Shown here: positions 1-6,635 of the stretch, in pieces
Position numbering within the stretch: the first letter of the stretch is position 1
Layout: each line of letters begins with the position of its first letter
Notes under the pieces: generated by a model
Seen by the model: only the letters and a program-made list of their open reading frames with translations
The model's database searches: none
Told to the model about the DNA's origin: nothing
Assembly (NCBI GenBank): GCA_015655535.1
Contig: JAATEW010000042.1
Location: 1-13,049 of the forward strand
Reading direction: 5' to 3'
Origin: Hyphomicrobiales bacterium
Lineage (GTDB): Bacteria > Pseudomonadota > Alphaproteobacteria > Rhizobiales > Beijerinckiaceae
DNA: 13,049 nucleotides
Made by a program: the position numbers and the translations under genes

Positions 1-933
1 GCACCAGAACGAGAGGCCGTTCTCGACCGTCGCATCCTCACGGATGCGCGAGATGAAGGTCGCATCTTCGCCAGCCGCCTCATGCGGGGTCATATAGCCG
101 CCGGGCTCGTGCTTATCGATGACGAGACAGCCAGGGGCTTCGCGCAGAATGTCGCGTGCTTCGTCGGCTGAGATCGGCTTTTCGAATTCGACATTCACCG
201 ATTCCGCATGGCCGACGAAGACTGGCACGCGCACGCAGGTCGCGGTGAGCTTGATCTTCGGGTCGAGCATTTTCTTCGTCTCGGCCATCATCTTCCATTC
301 TTCCTTGGTGTAGCCGTCCTCCATGAAGACGTCGATCTCAGGAATCACATTGAAGGCGATGCGCTTTGCAAATTTTTGGGTCTCGACCGGATCCGACACG
401 AAGATGGCGCGCGTCTGCGAAAACAATTCGTCCATCGCTTCCTTGCCGGCGCCGGAAACCGATTGATAGGTCGACACGATGACGCGCTTGACGATGGCAA
501 CGTCATGCAAGGGCTTCAAGGCGACGACGAGCTGCGCCGTAGAGCAATTTGGATTGGCAATGATGTTCTTCTTCGAAAATCCGACGATCGCATCGGCATT
601 GACCTCTGGCACGATCAGCGGGACCTCGGGGTCCATGCGCCAGGTGGAGGAATTGTCGATGACGACGCAGCCTTGCTTGCCGATCTTTGGCGACCATTCC
701 CTGGAGATAGCGCCGCCGGCCGACATCAGGCAAATGTCCGTGCCGGTGAAATCGTAATTTTCGAGCACCTTGCATTTGAGGACTTTGTCGCCGAAAGAAA
801 CTTCCGTGCCGATCGAGCGCGACGAAGCCAGCGCGACGATCTCATCGATCGGAAATTGACGCTCGGCCAAAATATCGAGCATTTCGCGCCCGACATTGCC
901 GGTGGCGCCGACGACGGCGACCTTAAAACCCAT
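1..933 (-). CDS. asd: Aspartate-semialdehyde dehydrogenase, 3' end outside window
   Basis: Reduces L-aspartyl-4-phosphate to aspartate semialdehyde with NADPH in the cytoplasm, the branch point to lysine/diaminopimelate, threonine and methionine. The frame is open from the ATG at 933 to the window edge, giving 311 residues; about 25-30 C-terminal residues are probably missing (it breaks off at GLSFWC). The NADP loop GATGNVG lies at residues 9-15. The catalytic cysteine is Cys130 in ANPNCSTAQLV. The RVPVFVGHAE motif gives Arg235 and the acid/base His242, seven residues apart as in the family. The start is supported by AGGAG at 940-944, six bases before ATG. A palindromic element sits directly upstream of that ribosome site. 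leuB lies upstream on the same strand but is separated by three opposite-strand genes. Identification is very secure. Confidence 0.97.
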   Translation of the reverse strand, partial: MGFKVAVVGATGNVGREMLDILAERQFPIDEIVALASSRSIGTEVSFGDKVLKCKVLENYDFTGTDICLMSAGGAISREWSPKIGKQGCVVIDNSSTWRMDPEVPLIVPEVNADAIVGFSKKNIIANPNCSTAQLVVALKPLHDVAIVKRVIVSTYQSVSGAGKEAMDELFSQTRAIFVSDPVETQKFAKRIAFNVIPEIDVFMEDGYTKEEWKMMAETKKMLDPKIKLTATCVRVPVFVGHAESVNVEFEKPISADEARDILREAPGCLVIDKHEPGGYMTPHEAAGEDATFISRIREDATVENGLSFWC

Positions 934-939
934 TTCGAT

Positions 940-944
940 CTCCT
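940..944 (-). promoter_or_regulatory. Ribosome binding site of asd
   Basis: AGGAG on the minus strand, six bases before the ATG of asd. It fixes the start and lies only four bases from the palindromic element at 949-991. Confidence 0.75.
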
Positions 945-948
945 AAAA

Positions 949-991
949 GCATGACCCCGAAAACGTGCAGACGTTTCGGATCAGGTCATGC
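949..991. repeat. Rhizobiales-type palindromic intergenic element, copy 1
   Basis: Imperfect palindrome. The outer arms GCATGACC (949-956) and GGTCATGC (984-991) match perfectly. The inner arms CCGAAAACGT (957-966) and ACGTTTCGG (971-979) pair with one bulged A around a GCAG loop. The layout resembles the short palindromes starting GCATGATCCCGAAAA that are scattered between genes in Rhizobiales genomes. It lies in the asd 5' leader, so in asd RNA it would form a hairpin next to the ribosome site. The remaining part of the 300-base gap before the next gene (992-1233) holds only the small hairpin at 1206-1223; no convincing promoter was found there. Confidence 0.7.
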
Positions 992-1205
992 GCCAAATAA
1001 AAGTGCTGGACCGCCGATTTCATAATCCATGCGCGGCGGCCTCGCAATGAATGGCGCGAATGGGCGTGTCCCACCCCTGCGCCTTCAAATTTAACCTTGT
1101 CGCGACGATTTAAAGGGGCTGTTGACGCTAAATCGAGATCGTACAGTCCCGGTAACGGTCGACTCACCCCGGTATTTACATAGTGGCTTCTATCTAAGGG
1201 GGAGG

Positions 1206-1223
1206 CCCGCCCTGGCGGGTTTT
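1206..1223 (+). other. Short GC hairpin followed by TTTT in the leader of the next gene
   Basis: CCCGCC (1206-1211) and GGCGGG (1214-1219) are perfect inverted repeats with only two bases between, so the real loop is four bases or more. TTTT follows at 1220-1223. It ends ten bases before the ATG at 1234. It could act as a weak terminator or attenuator, or mask translation initiation; this is inference from shape only. Confidence 0.35.
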
Positions 1224-1233
1224 AGATGAAGTC

Positions 1234-2061
1234 ATGCGTTTTTCGTCGAAGGCCCGCTACGGGTCGTTGAATTTTTCGCAGCCCGCAGAGCGGGCATCAC
1301 GCTTTCGCTGGCGTTTGGCGGGCCTGGCTCTGGCCACGCTCGCGTGCGGGTTGGGTCTAGCGCTTCTGGCGGAAGCCGACGCGCCGCTGCCATCGGCGCA
1401 TGTGGAGCAAGCGGCGGCGCCGGCGCCCTCCTGGACCCAGATCAACCGGCCGTTCGAACTTTATGGCCTCGAAGTACCTGAAGTCGCGAAGCTTTCGAAA
1501 TCCTACGAAGCGCGCCGGCATGTGACCGGCGGGGGCCGGCAGGATATTCTGACCTTCGGCAGCCCCACGTCAGGCGGCGCCTATTTTCGCCTGGTTCTCT
1601 ACCGGCTTGGTGACGAGGAAGCGCAAAATGCGCCGTTTTTCGTCGAGTTGGCGCGCCGCGCCGCCGATGGCGGCCTCGCCATCGCCAAAAGCCAAGCGGC
1701 TGTTCCTCTCGCGACGCGGTTTGGCGACGCCGAAATCGCGGATCTCTCGCTGGCATCGGCCGATGGTGGGGCCTTGGCCTGTCTCGGGTTCCGGATGGAC
1801 GCCAGGACTCTGCCCTGGCGTATGACGGGATTTGCCTGCGGCGGCAGCAACCCGCTGTCGCGCCCGGCGCTTTCGTGCATTTTCGACCGTTTGGATCTGC
1901 ACAGCGCTGGAGAGGACCGGGCTCTGGCAAAATTCTTCGCCGACGCCGAATTGCGCCGCAATCCGGCCTGCGCGGGAACCCGTCTGACGCCGGCCTCCGC
2001 CCACGCGGCCTGGCTCGACGAAAAAGACACGCCGCCGCCCCTGAAACTATCAAAACATTGA
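1234..2061 (+). CDS. Membrane-anchored protein of unknown function (275 aa)
   Basis: I do not recognise a named family. A basic N-terminus (residues 1-26, rich in Arg/Lys/Ser) is followed by one hydrophobic segment at about 27-46 (LAGLALATLACGLGLALLAE) and an Ala/Pro-rich linker (47-68). The rest, about 70-260, is a soluble and probably periplasmic region that mixes strand-like and helical stretches. It has several Cys residues (in GALACLGF, GFACGG, LSCIF and NPACAG) that could form disulfides outside the membrane. The orientation (cytoplasmic N-terminus, single-pass) follows from the positive-inside rule and is inferred. The start at 1234 has only a weak ribosome site, so the N-terminus is not certain. 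The following secreted-protein gene starts 80 bases downstream on the same strand. Confidence 0.75.
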   Translation: MRFSSKARYGSLNFSQPAERASRFRWRLAGLALATLACGLGLALLAEADAPLPSAHVEQAAAPAPSWTQINRPFELYGLEVPEVAKLSKSYEARRHVTGGGRQDILTFGSPTSGGAYFRLVLYRLGDEEAQNAPFFVELARRAADGGLAIAKSQAAVPLATRFGDAEIADLSLASADGGALACLGFRMDARTLPWRMTGFACGGSNPLSRPALSCIFDRLDLHSAGEDRALAKFFADAELRRNPACAGTRLTPASAHAAWLDEKDTPPPLKLSKH

Positions 2062-2141
2062 GCGTAGAGGCTTTTGAGGCACAGCCATTGAACCAAATAG
2101 CGCCTATAACGTTATCAGCGGGGGCCTTAGGGGATTCGAAT

Positions 2142-2528
2142 ATGCGTCGTTTTGCGACTTCACTGGTTTTAGGCTCGGCAATTGCGGCGAGCCTCGTTTT
2201 GGTCGCAGGCAGCGCCAATGCCCAGAACCCGAAGAAAAAGATTCACCATTACACCCGCTATCCGGCGCCTTACGTGAATAACGAAGGCATCGTGCAACCG
2301 CCGCTGACGGTCAACAAGCGCAGCTTCCTCGATCCGGGCCCGGTTGTGCCGCAGGGCTCGGAGTCGAATTACGTGGTTCAAAATACCTATTTCGCGCAGA
2401 CGCCGGACCAGAATTTCGCCCGATCGAAATTCGGCAACGAGGCTCTGCCTCAGCCGCTCGAAGTTCCGGGCCGTCCGGGTCCCGCGCTCGAATTCTGGAC
2501 TCCGGCCTATCCCTATTATCCCTACTGA
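2142..2528 (+). CDS. Small secreted Pro/Tyr-rich protein of unknown function (128 aa)
   Basis: The chosen start, ATG at 2142, opens directly into a classic Sec signal peptide: MRRF, a hydrophobic core to residue 22, then SANA|Q with likely cleavage after Ala27. Longer versions of the frame begin inside the preceding gene and would bury the signal peptide. The mature ~101 residues contain no Cys. They begin with a basic patch (NPKKKIHHYTRYP) and end in an aromatic/proline tail (TPAYPYYPY). No enzyme motif is visible. It is probably periplasmic or exported and perhaps envelope-associated, which is inference from composition. A strong hairpin terminator follows 65 bases downstream, so its transcript ends before the DUF3597 gene. 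Confidence 0.8.
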   Translation: MRRFATSLVLGSAIAASLVLVAGSANAQNPKKKIHHYTRYPAPYVNNEGIVQPPLTVNKRSFLDPGPVVPQGSESNYVVQNTYFAQTPDQNFARSKFGNEALPQPLEVPGRPGPALEFWTPAYPYYPY

Positions 2529-2593
2529 GACGACCTTCATTCGAACCCAGGCCGGTTAGGGCATCTACGCCGGTATGCGGATGTGCAATGGTT

Positions 2594-2631
2594 AAAAAAA
2601 ACCGGGGGCTTTTCGAGCCCCCGGTTTTTTT
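2594..2631. terminator. Strong bidirectional intrinsic terminator
   Basis: Perfect 9-bp GC-rich stem, CCGGGGGCT (2602-2610) and AGCCCCCGG (2616-2624), with loop TTTCG. It is flanked by eight A's (2594-2601) and seven T's (2625-2631), so it can terminate on either strand. On the plus strand it ends the secreted-protein transcript. Confidence 0.95.
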
Positions 2632-2716
2632 GCGCTGGCGCCCCATTTTGTTTGTCACAACTTCCTGCCAGTCTAAGCCCGTTCCACCGGGACGATCGAA
2701 ATGAAAGGGGAATGCC

Positions 2717-3151
2717 ATGAGCGTGTTCGGAAGTATCGTGTCAACGATTTTTGGCCATCATCAACAGACCGCGGCGGCTAACCCTCCGGTCGTGACGCCG
2801 CAAACCTCGACGGCCGCGGCCACCGGCGCCGCCGCGCCGGAAGTGGCAGCCGCTACGCCGATCGACGCCGCGCCCGCGACGGCGCAGATCGCGGGCGTCG
2901 ACGTGGAAGCCGTCCTGACGAGCCTCGCCGCGCATCATCATGAAAAGCTCGATTGGCGTCATTCGATCGTCGATCTCTTGAAGCTTCTCGGCCTCGACTC
3001 GAGCCTCGAGTCGCGCAAGGAACTCGCCAAGGAATTGCATTATACCGGCAGCACCGATGATTCAGCCGCCATGAACATCTGGCTGCATAAGCAGGTGATG
3101 GTGAAGCTCGCCGAGAACGGCGGCAAGGTGCCGGACGAGTTGAAGCACTGA
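2717..3151 (+). CDS. DUF3597 domain protein (144 aa)
   Basis: Matches the DUF3597 family as I know it. It has a short conserved N-terminus (MSVFGSIVSTIFGHH, 1-15), a low-complexity Ala/Pro/Thr linker (about 16-59), and a conserved C-terminal helical domain (about 60-144) with KLDWRHSIVDLLKLLGLDSS, RKELAKELHYTG and MNIWLHKQVM. The molecular role is unknown. There is no signal peptide or membrane span, so it is probably cytoplasmic. The family is common and often annotated as LysM-associated or simply hypothetical, but no LysM repeat is visible here. The start is supported by AAAGGGGA at 2704-2711, five bases before ATG. It stands alone between the terminator at 2594-2631 and convergent leuB. 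Confidence 0.9.
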   Translation: MSVFGSIVSTIFGHHQQTAAANPPVVTPQTSTAAATGAAAPEVAAATPIDAAPATAQIAGVDVEAVLTSLAAHHHEKLDWRHSIVDLLKLLGLDSSLESRKELAKELHYTGSTDDSAAMNIWLHKQVMVKLAENGGKVPDELKH

Positions 3152-3174
3152 ACCCACTGCTTTAGAGGCGCATC

Positions 3175-3197
3175 ATGGCCGTGCTTGTTACGGCCAT
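3175..3197. other. Perfect stem-loop after the DUF3597 gene
   Basis: ATGGCCGT (3175-3182) and ACGGCCAT (3190-3197) form an 8-bp stem with a 7-base loop, 23 bases after the DUF3597 stop. No T-run follows, so it is not a standard intrinsic terminator. It may stabilise the 3' end of the message. Confidence 0.4.
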
Positions 3198-3228
3198 CCA
3201 CGCCAAGCCACTGCAATACAGCCCTGCG

Positions 3229-3278
3229 AGAGCGGGATGCGAAAAAGTGGATACCGGTTTTCGCTAAAATCCCGCTCT
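3229..3278. repeat. Rhizobiales-type palindromic intergenic element, copy 2
   Basis: The outer arms AGAGCGGGAT (3229-3238) and ATCCCGCTCT (3269-3278) are a perfect 10-bp match. The inner arms GCGAAAA (3239-3245) and TTTTCGC (3258-3264) match perfectly. The core GTGGATACCGG is typical of the abundant palindromic elements in Rhizobiales intergenic DNA. It lies between the convergent ends of the DUF3597 gene and leuB, five bases from the leuB stop, so it may protect or terminate both transcripts. Its outer arms differ from copy 1, so the two are different subtypes. Confidence 0.75.
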
Positions 3279-3282
3279 AATC

Positions 3283-4389
3283 TCAACTCGCCTGCAACGC
3301 CGCCAGAATCGCATCGCCCATCTGAGAGGTCGAGACCGCGTCGCCCGTTGGCCCTTTGATGTCGGCGGTGCGAAGGCCCTTGTCGAGCACGCTCGATATG
3401 GCCTTCTCGATCTTGTCCGCCGCTTCGATGAGTCCGAAGGAATAGCGCAGCGCCATGCCGAAGGAGGCGATCATCGCGATCGGGTTGGCGATGCCTTTGC
3501 CCGCGATGTCCGGCGCGGATCCATGCACCGGCTCGTAAAGCGCCTTGCGCTGGCCGGTCTTCTGATCGACCTCGCCGAGCGAGGCGGACGGCAGCATGCC
3601 GAGCGAGCCCGTCAGCATCGAGGCAATGTCGGAGAGAATGTCGCCGAAGAGATTATCCGTGACGATGACGTCGAACTGCTTCGGCCGCCGCACAAGCTGC
3701 ATGCCGAGCGAGTCGGCAAGCTGATGCTCGCATTCGACATCTTTATAGTCGCGGGCGTGCAGCGCGATCACGGTCTCGTACCAGAGAAGACCGGACTTCA
3801 TCACATTATGCTTTTCGGATGAAGTCACCTTGTTGCGGCGCTTGCGCGCCAGTTCGAAGGCCACGCGGGCGATACGCTCGATTTCGTAAGTGTCATAGAC
3901 CTGCGTGTCGATGGCGCGCTTCTGTCCATTGCCGAGATCGAAAATCTCTTTCGGCTCACCGAAATAGACGCCGCCGGTCAATTCGCGCACGATCATGATG
4001 TCGAGGCCGTCGACCAACTCGCGCTTCAGCGACGAGGCATCGGCCAGCGCCGGATAGCAGATCGCGGGACGCAGATTGGCGAAAAGCTGCATGTCCTTGC
4101 GCAGGCGCAGGAGCCCGGCTTCGGGGCGCACGTCGTAAGGATCGCCATCCCATTTCGGGCCGCCGACGGCGCCGAGCAGCACGGCATCCGCCGCCTGGGC
4201 GAGCGCCACGTCGGAATCCGAGATGGCCTTGCCATGCGCGTCATAAGCGCAGCCGCCGACGAGGCCTTTTTCGAATTCGAAGGCGGCGATGCCTTCCTTG
4301 GTGAACCATTGGGCGATCTTTTCGACTTCGGCCATGACTTCAGTGCCGATGCCGTCGCCGGGAAGGATGAGTAATTTGTAGGTCGCCAA
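3283..4389 (-). CDS. leuB: 3-isopropylmalate dehydrogenase
   Basis: Oxidatively decarboxylates (2R,3S)-3-isopropylmalate with NAD+ in leucine biosynthesis; cytoplasmic dimer. The 368 residues match the usual family length. Visible motifs: N-terminal LLILPGDGIGTEV (6-18); substrate arginines Arg95, Arg97, Arg107 and Arg135 (VRELTGGVYFG); Tyr142; catalytic Lys198 (KHNVMKSG); metal-binding Asp226, Asp250 and Asp254 (GDILSD); NAD-binding EPVHGSAPDIAGKGIANP (286-303). I chose the TTG at 4389 as start because AGGAG lies seven bases before it and the product then begins MATYKLLILP, as LeuB proteins do. An ATG 20 codons upstream would add a basic, non-conserved extension. It follows the GntR gene on the same strand with a 130-base gap, and faces the DUF3597 gene. 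Confidence 0.97.
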   Translation of the reverse strand: MATYKLLILPGDGIGTEVMAEVEKIAQWFTKEGIAAFEFEKGLVGGCAYDAHGKAISDSDVALAQAADAVLLGAVGGPKWDGDPYDVRPEAGLLRLRKDMQLFANLRPAICYPALADASSLKRELVDGLDIMIVRELTGGVYFGEPKEIFDLGNGQKRAIDTQVYDTYEIERIARVAFELARKRRNKVTSSEKHNVMKSGLLWYETVIALHARDYKDVECEHQLADSLGMQLVRRPKQFDVIVTDNLFGDILSDIASMLTGSLGMLPSASLGEVDQKTGQRKALYEPVHGSAPDIAGKGIANPIAMIASFGMALRYSFGLIEAADKIEKAISSVLDKGLRTADIKGPTGDAVSTSQMGDAILAALQAS

Positions 4390-4395
4390 TTTTTT

Positions 4396-4400
4396 CTCCT
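4396..4400 (-). promoter_or_regulatory. Ribosome binding site selecting the TTG start of leuB
   Basis: Minus-strand AGGAG followed by seven bases (AAAAAAT-like A-rich spacer) and TTG. It decides the start against the upstream in-frame ATG, which would place this site inside the coding region. Confidence 0.75.
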
Positions 4401-4519
4401 GCTTCTGGCGTGCTTTTAAGCAGGTTGGCCGGGCAGGGGCAAGTGGCATACCAAGAGAGCAAAGGTCTGGCTTATAGCGCTGTCCGAAGGCTCGTAGGGA
4501 GACGGCGATTTCAGCTTAT

Positions 4520-5218
4520 TCAGCCCGCCTTGCATTTCCGGGCGAGCGATTCCTTCGCGATGTCGACGGTGGTGCCCGTCACATGCTTGCGCAAGAGACG
4601 CGGCAGGCGGCGCTTGTCGCGCGCGGCCAGCGCTTCGATGATTTCCTCATGCTCCTCGACCGCTTTCTTCCAGCTTGCTTCGCTCTTGCGGGCGATGAAA
4701 CGATGCGAATGGATGCGCGTCAAAAGGCTCTGATACATGGACGCGAGCGTCGCATTGCCGGCAAGCTCGAAGAAGGCCTCATGAATGAGGCGGTTGAGAC
4801 GCAGATAGGTGCTTTCATGGCCTGACCTATAGGCCTTCATCATCTGCGCGTGCAGCGCCTCAACGTGCGCGATATCGGCATCGCTCGCATGGTCGCAGGC
4901 GAGTTCCGCCGCGAGCGATTCAAGCGCCGCCATGATCGGAAAAACCTCCTTGATCTCGTCTTCGCTGATCTCGGCGACGATCGCGCCCCGTTGCGGCAGA
5001 AGCTGAACGAGGCCTTCGGCGGCGAGAACCTTGAGCGCTTCGCGCAAGGGCGTGCGCGACACGCCGAAACGTTCGCAAAGTTCGCGTTCGGAAATCTTGT
5101 CGCCGGGCTTCAGATCGCCGTCAAGGATCATTTCGCGCAGGCTCGGCGTCAGCGCATCGTGGAGGTTCTGTCTTGGGATGAGGGTCGAAACGGACATGCG
5201 CGCGATTTCTTGAATCAT
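4520..5218 (-). CDS. GntR-family transcriptional regulator, FadR/FCD subgroup
   Basis: DNA-binding repressor or activator that senses a small organic acid or acyl ligand. The winged helix-turn-helix is at about 15-82, with the signature KISERELCERFGVSRTPLRE (41-60) and the wing LLPQRGAIV. The all-helical FCD ligand domain spans about 88-222. Its likely metal/ligand residues are Asn142 and His146 (LNRLIHEAFF), His190 (EEHEEI) and His212 (LRKHV). The length of 232 aa is normal. The start could also be Met8 (ATG at 5197); neither has a strong ribosome site. It is divergent from the CoA-transferase operon across a 142-base gap with a dyad operator candidate. This points to control of that operon and of itself, which is inference from layout. 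The ligand is unknown. Confidence 0.93.
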   Translation of the reverse strand: MIQEIARMSVSTLIPRQNLHDALTPSLREMILDGDLKPGDKISERELCERFGVSRTPLREALKVLAAEGLVQLLPQRGAIVAEISEDEIKEVFPIMAALESLAAELACDHASDADIAHVEALHAQMMKAYRSGHESTYLRLNRLIHEAFFELAGNATLASMYQSLLTRIHSHRFIARKSEASWKKAVEEHEEIIEALAARDKRRLPRLLRKHVTGTTVDIAKESLARKCKAG

Positions 5219-5249
5219 CAGCCGGATAGGCCGGGCGGATTAAACCGTC

Positions 5250-5278
5250 TTGTCAGTCCGAAGAAAAGAGAATAATGC
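5250..5278 (+). promoter_or_regulatory. Possible promoter of the CoA-transferase operon
   Basis: TTGTCA (5250-5255) could be a -35 box. AATAAT (5271-5276) or TAATGC (5273-5278) could be the -10 at a spacing of 15-17 bases. The -10 would then overlap the dyad at 5270-5296, as expected for repression. Matches are only moderate. Confidence 0.35.
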
Positions 5279-5296
5279 ATTCAAAATACATTATTC
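5270..5296. promoter_or_regulatory. Candidate operator for the divergent GntR regulator
   Basis: Perfect 8-bp inverted repeat GAATAATG (5270-5277) and CATTATTC (5289-5296) with an 11-base spacer. Inside it are two near-palindromic half-sites, AATGCATT (5274-5281) and AATACATT (5285-5292), whose starts are 11 bases apart, about one helical turn. It is the most AT-rich stretch of the divergent gap. Such short dyads between a GntR gene and its target operon are typical operators. Binding is inferred. Confidence 0.55.
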
Positions 5297-5360
5297 ATCC
5301 CTTTGCGGGGATGGCCGTCCGCCGTCGAGCATGGCGGGACCAATGAAAGAAGATTGACCC

Positions 5361-6635
5361 ATGGATGAAGCGCGGCGCGAAGCTTCGGCCGATGGAGCCC
5401 CTTCGAGCACCGGCGCGGCGCATGAGGCGGCAAGAGGCCCCCGTCTTCCGCTCGCCGGCATCAAGGTGCTCGATGTCACGCAGGTCATGGCCGGGCCTTT
5501 CTCGACCATGCTGCTGGCCGATCTTGGCGCCGATGTCGTCAAGATCGAGCCGCCGGGCTCGGGCGATCAGACACGCGGCGCGATGGGTTTCAAGATGAAG
5601 GGGTCGGACAGCCTCGGCTTTCTCAACTTGAACCGCAACAAGCGCAGCTTGGCGCTCAACCTCAAGAACCCTGCCGGCAAGGCGGCCTTCCTCAAGCTCG
5701 CCGAGACGGCGGATGTCATTGTCGAGAATTACCGGCCGGGCGTCGTGAAGCGCCTCGGCATCGATTACGAAACCGTCGCGGCGATCAATCCGCGCATCGT
5801 CTATGCGAGCATTTCGGGCTTCGGCCAGACCGGGCCCTGGGCCGACCGGCCGGGCTTCGATCTGATGGCGCAGGCCATGTCGGGCGTGATGAGCGTCACC
5901 GGCCATCCAGGCGGTCCGCCGGTCAAGGCAGGCGTGCCGGTTGCCGACATCGGCTGCGCGCTCTTCGCCACCTATGCGATTCTTGCGGCCTATATCGGCG
6001 CGCAGGCGACGGGTCGCGGCCAATTCATCGACGCCTCGCTGTTCGAGGCAGCGCTTGCCTTTTCGATCTGGGATATTTCCGAATATTGGGGCACGGGCCG
6101 CGTGCCGACGCCGCTCGGCACGGCAAATCGCATGAGCGCGCCCTATCAAGCGGTGAAGGCGTCCGACGGCTATTTTGTCCTCGGTGCGACGAACCAGAAA
6201 TTATGGAGCGCGCTTTGCCAGGAGATTGGCCGGACCGATCTGCTCGAAGACGCGCGCTTCACCGATATTCCGAAGCGGCTCGGCAATCGCGAGGTGCTGA
6301 TCGAGGAGCTTGAGAAGACCTTCGCAACCAAATCCGCCGAGGACTGGATCGCGCAATTGATGGCCGTCGGCATTCCCGTCGGCCGCGTCCATACTTATCC
6401 CGAAGCTTTCGAAAGCGACCACGGCATCCATCGCCAGATGCGCCTCGACATAGACCATCCGGTCGAGGGCAAGATTCCGAACATCGGCTTTCCGGTAAAG
6501 CTCATGGGCACGCCGCAACAGGTCCGCCGCCACCCGCCGCTTCTCGGCGAGCATACGGATGAAGTGCTCGGGGGCGCCGGCTTCGACGCCGCTGCGATCG
6601 ATGATCTGCGCAAGCAAGGAGCCTTCACGCCGTGA
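5361..6635 (+). CDS. CaiB/BaiF-family (class III) CoA-transferase
   Basis: Moves CoA between carboxylic acids through an Asp-bound anhydride/thioester intermediate; cytoplasmic, usually an interlocked dimer. At 424 residues it has the family length plus about 28 extra N-terminal residues of Ala/Arg/Ser-rich sequence. Motifs: LPLAGIKVLDVTQVMAGPF (29-47), LADLGADVVKIEPPGSGD (52-69), FLNLNRNKRSLALNLK (87-102), VENYRPGVVKRLG (121-133), SISGFGQTGPW (150-160), and PVADIG with likely catalytic Asp196. The start ATG at 5361 has GAAAGAAG at 5345-5352 eight bases upstream. It is first in an operon, and its stop overlaps the next start (GTGA). The donor and acceptor acids cannot be read from sequence. 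Formyl-CoA, carnitine, succinyl-CoA:mesaconate-type and other specificities are all in this family. Confidence 0.95.
   Translation: MDEARREASADGAPSSTGAAHEAARGPRLPLAGIKVLDVTQVMAGPFSTMLLADLGADVVKIEPPGSGDQTRGAMGFKMKGSDSLGFLNLNRNKRSLALNLKNPAGKAAFLKLAETADVIVENYRPGVVKRLGIDYETVAAINPRIVYASISGFGQTGPWADRPGFDLMAQAMSGVMSVTGHPGGPPVKAGVPVADIGCALFATYAILAAYIGAQATGRGQFIDASLFEAALAFSIWDISEYWGTGRVPTPLGTANRMSAPYQAVKASDGYFVLGATNQKLWSALCQEIGRTDLLEDARFTDIPKRLGNREVLIEELEKTFATKSAEDWIAQLMAVGIPVGRVHTYPEAFESDHGIHRQMRLDIDHPVEGKIPNIGFPVKLMGTPQQVRRHPPLLGEHTDEVLGGAGFDAAAIDDLRKQGAFTP

Noticed and set aside
208..954. Plus-strand open frame of 248 codons opposite asd
   Set aside because: Shadow of the real asd frame, which has all catalytic motifs; the plus-strand protein is low-complexity and rich in Asp/Arg/His.
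1122..1147. TTGACG and TACAGT before the membrane-anchored protein gene as a promoter
   Set aside because: The 14-base spacing is outside the usual range and no other support is visible.
2088..2110. TTGAAC and TATAAC before the secreted-protein gene as a promoter
   Set aside because: The spacing is only 11 bases, too short for sigma-70; the TATAAC box alone is not enough.
1442..2218. Long minus-strand open frames opposite the 275-aa membrane-anchored gene
   Set aside because: Arg/Pro-rich translation typical of antisense frames in GC-rich DNA; the plus frame has a coherent anchor and domain.
2652..2678. TTGTCA and CTAAGC before the DUF3597 gene as a promoter
   Set aside because: Spacing of about 15 bases and a poor -10 match; plausible but not supportable.
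5343..5357. Four-codon mini-ORF (ATG AAA GAA GAT TGA) just before the CoA-transferase start
   Set aside because: Too short to distinguish from chance; it overlaps the ribosome site but no known leader-peptide logic fits.
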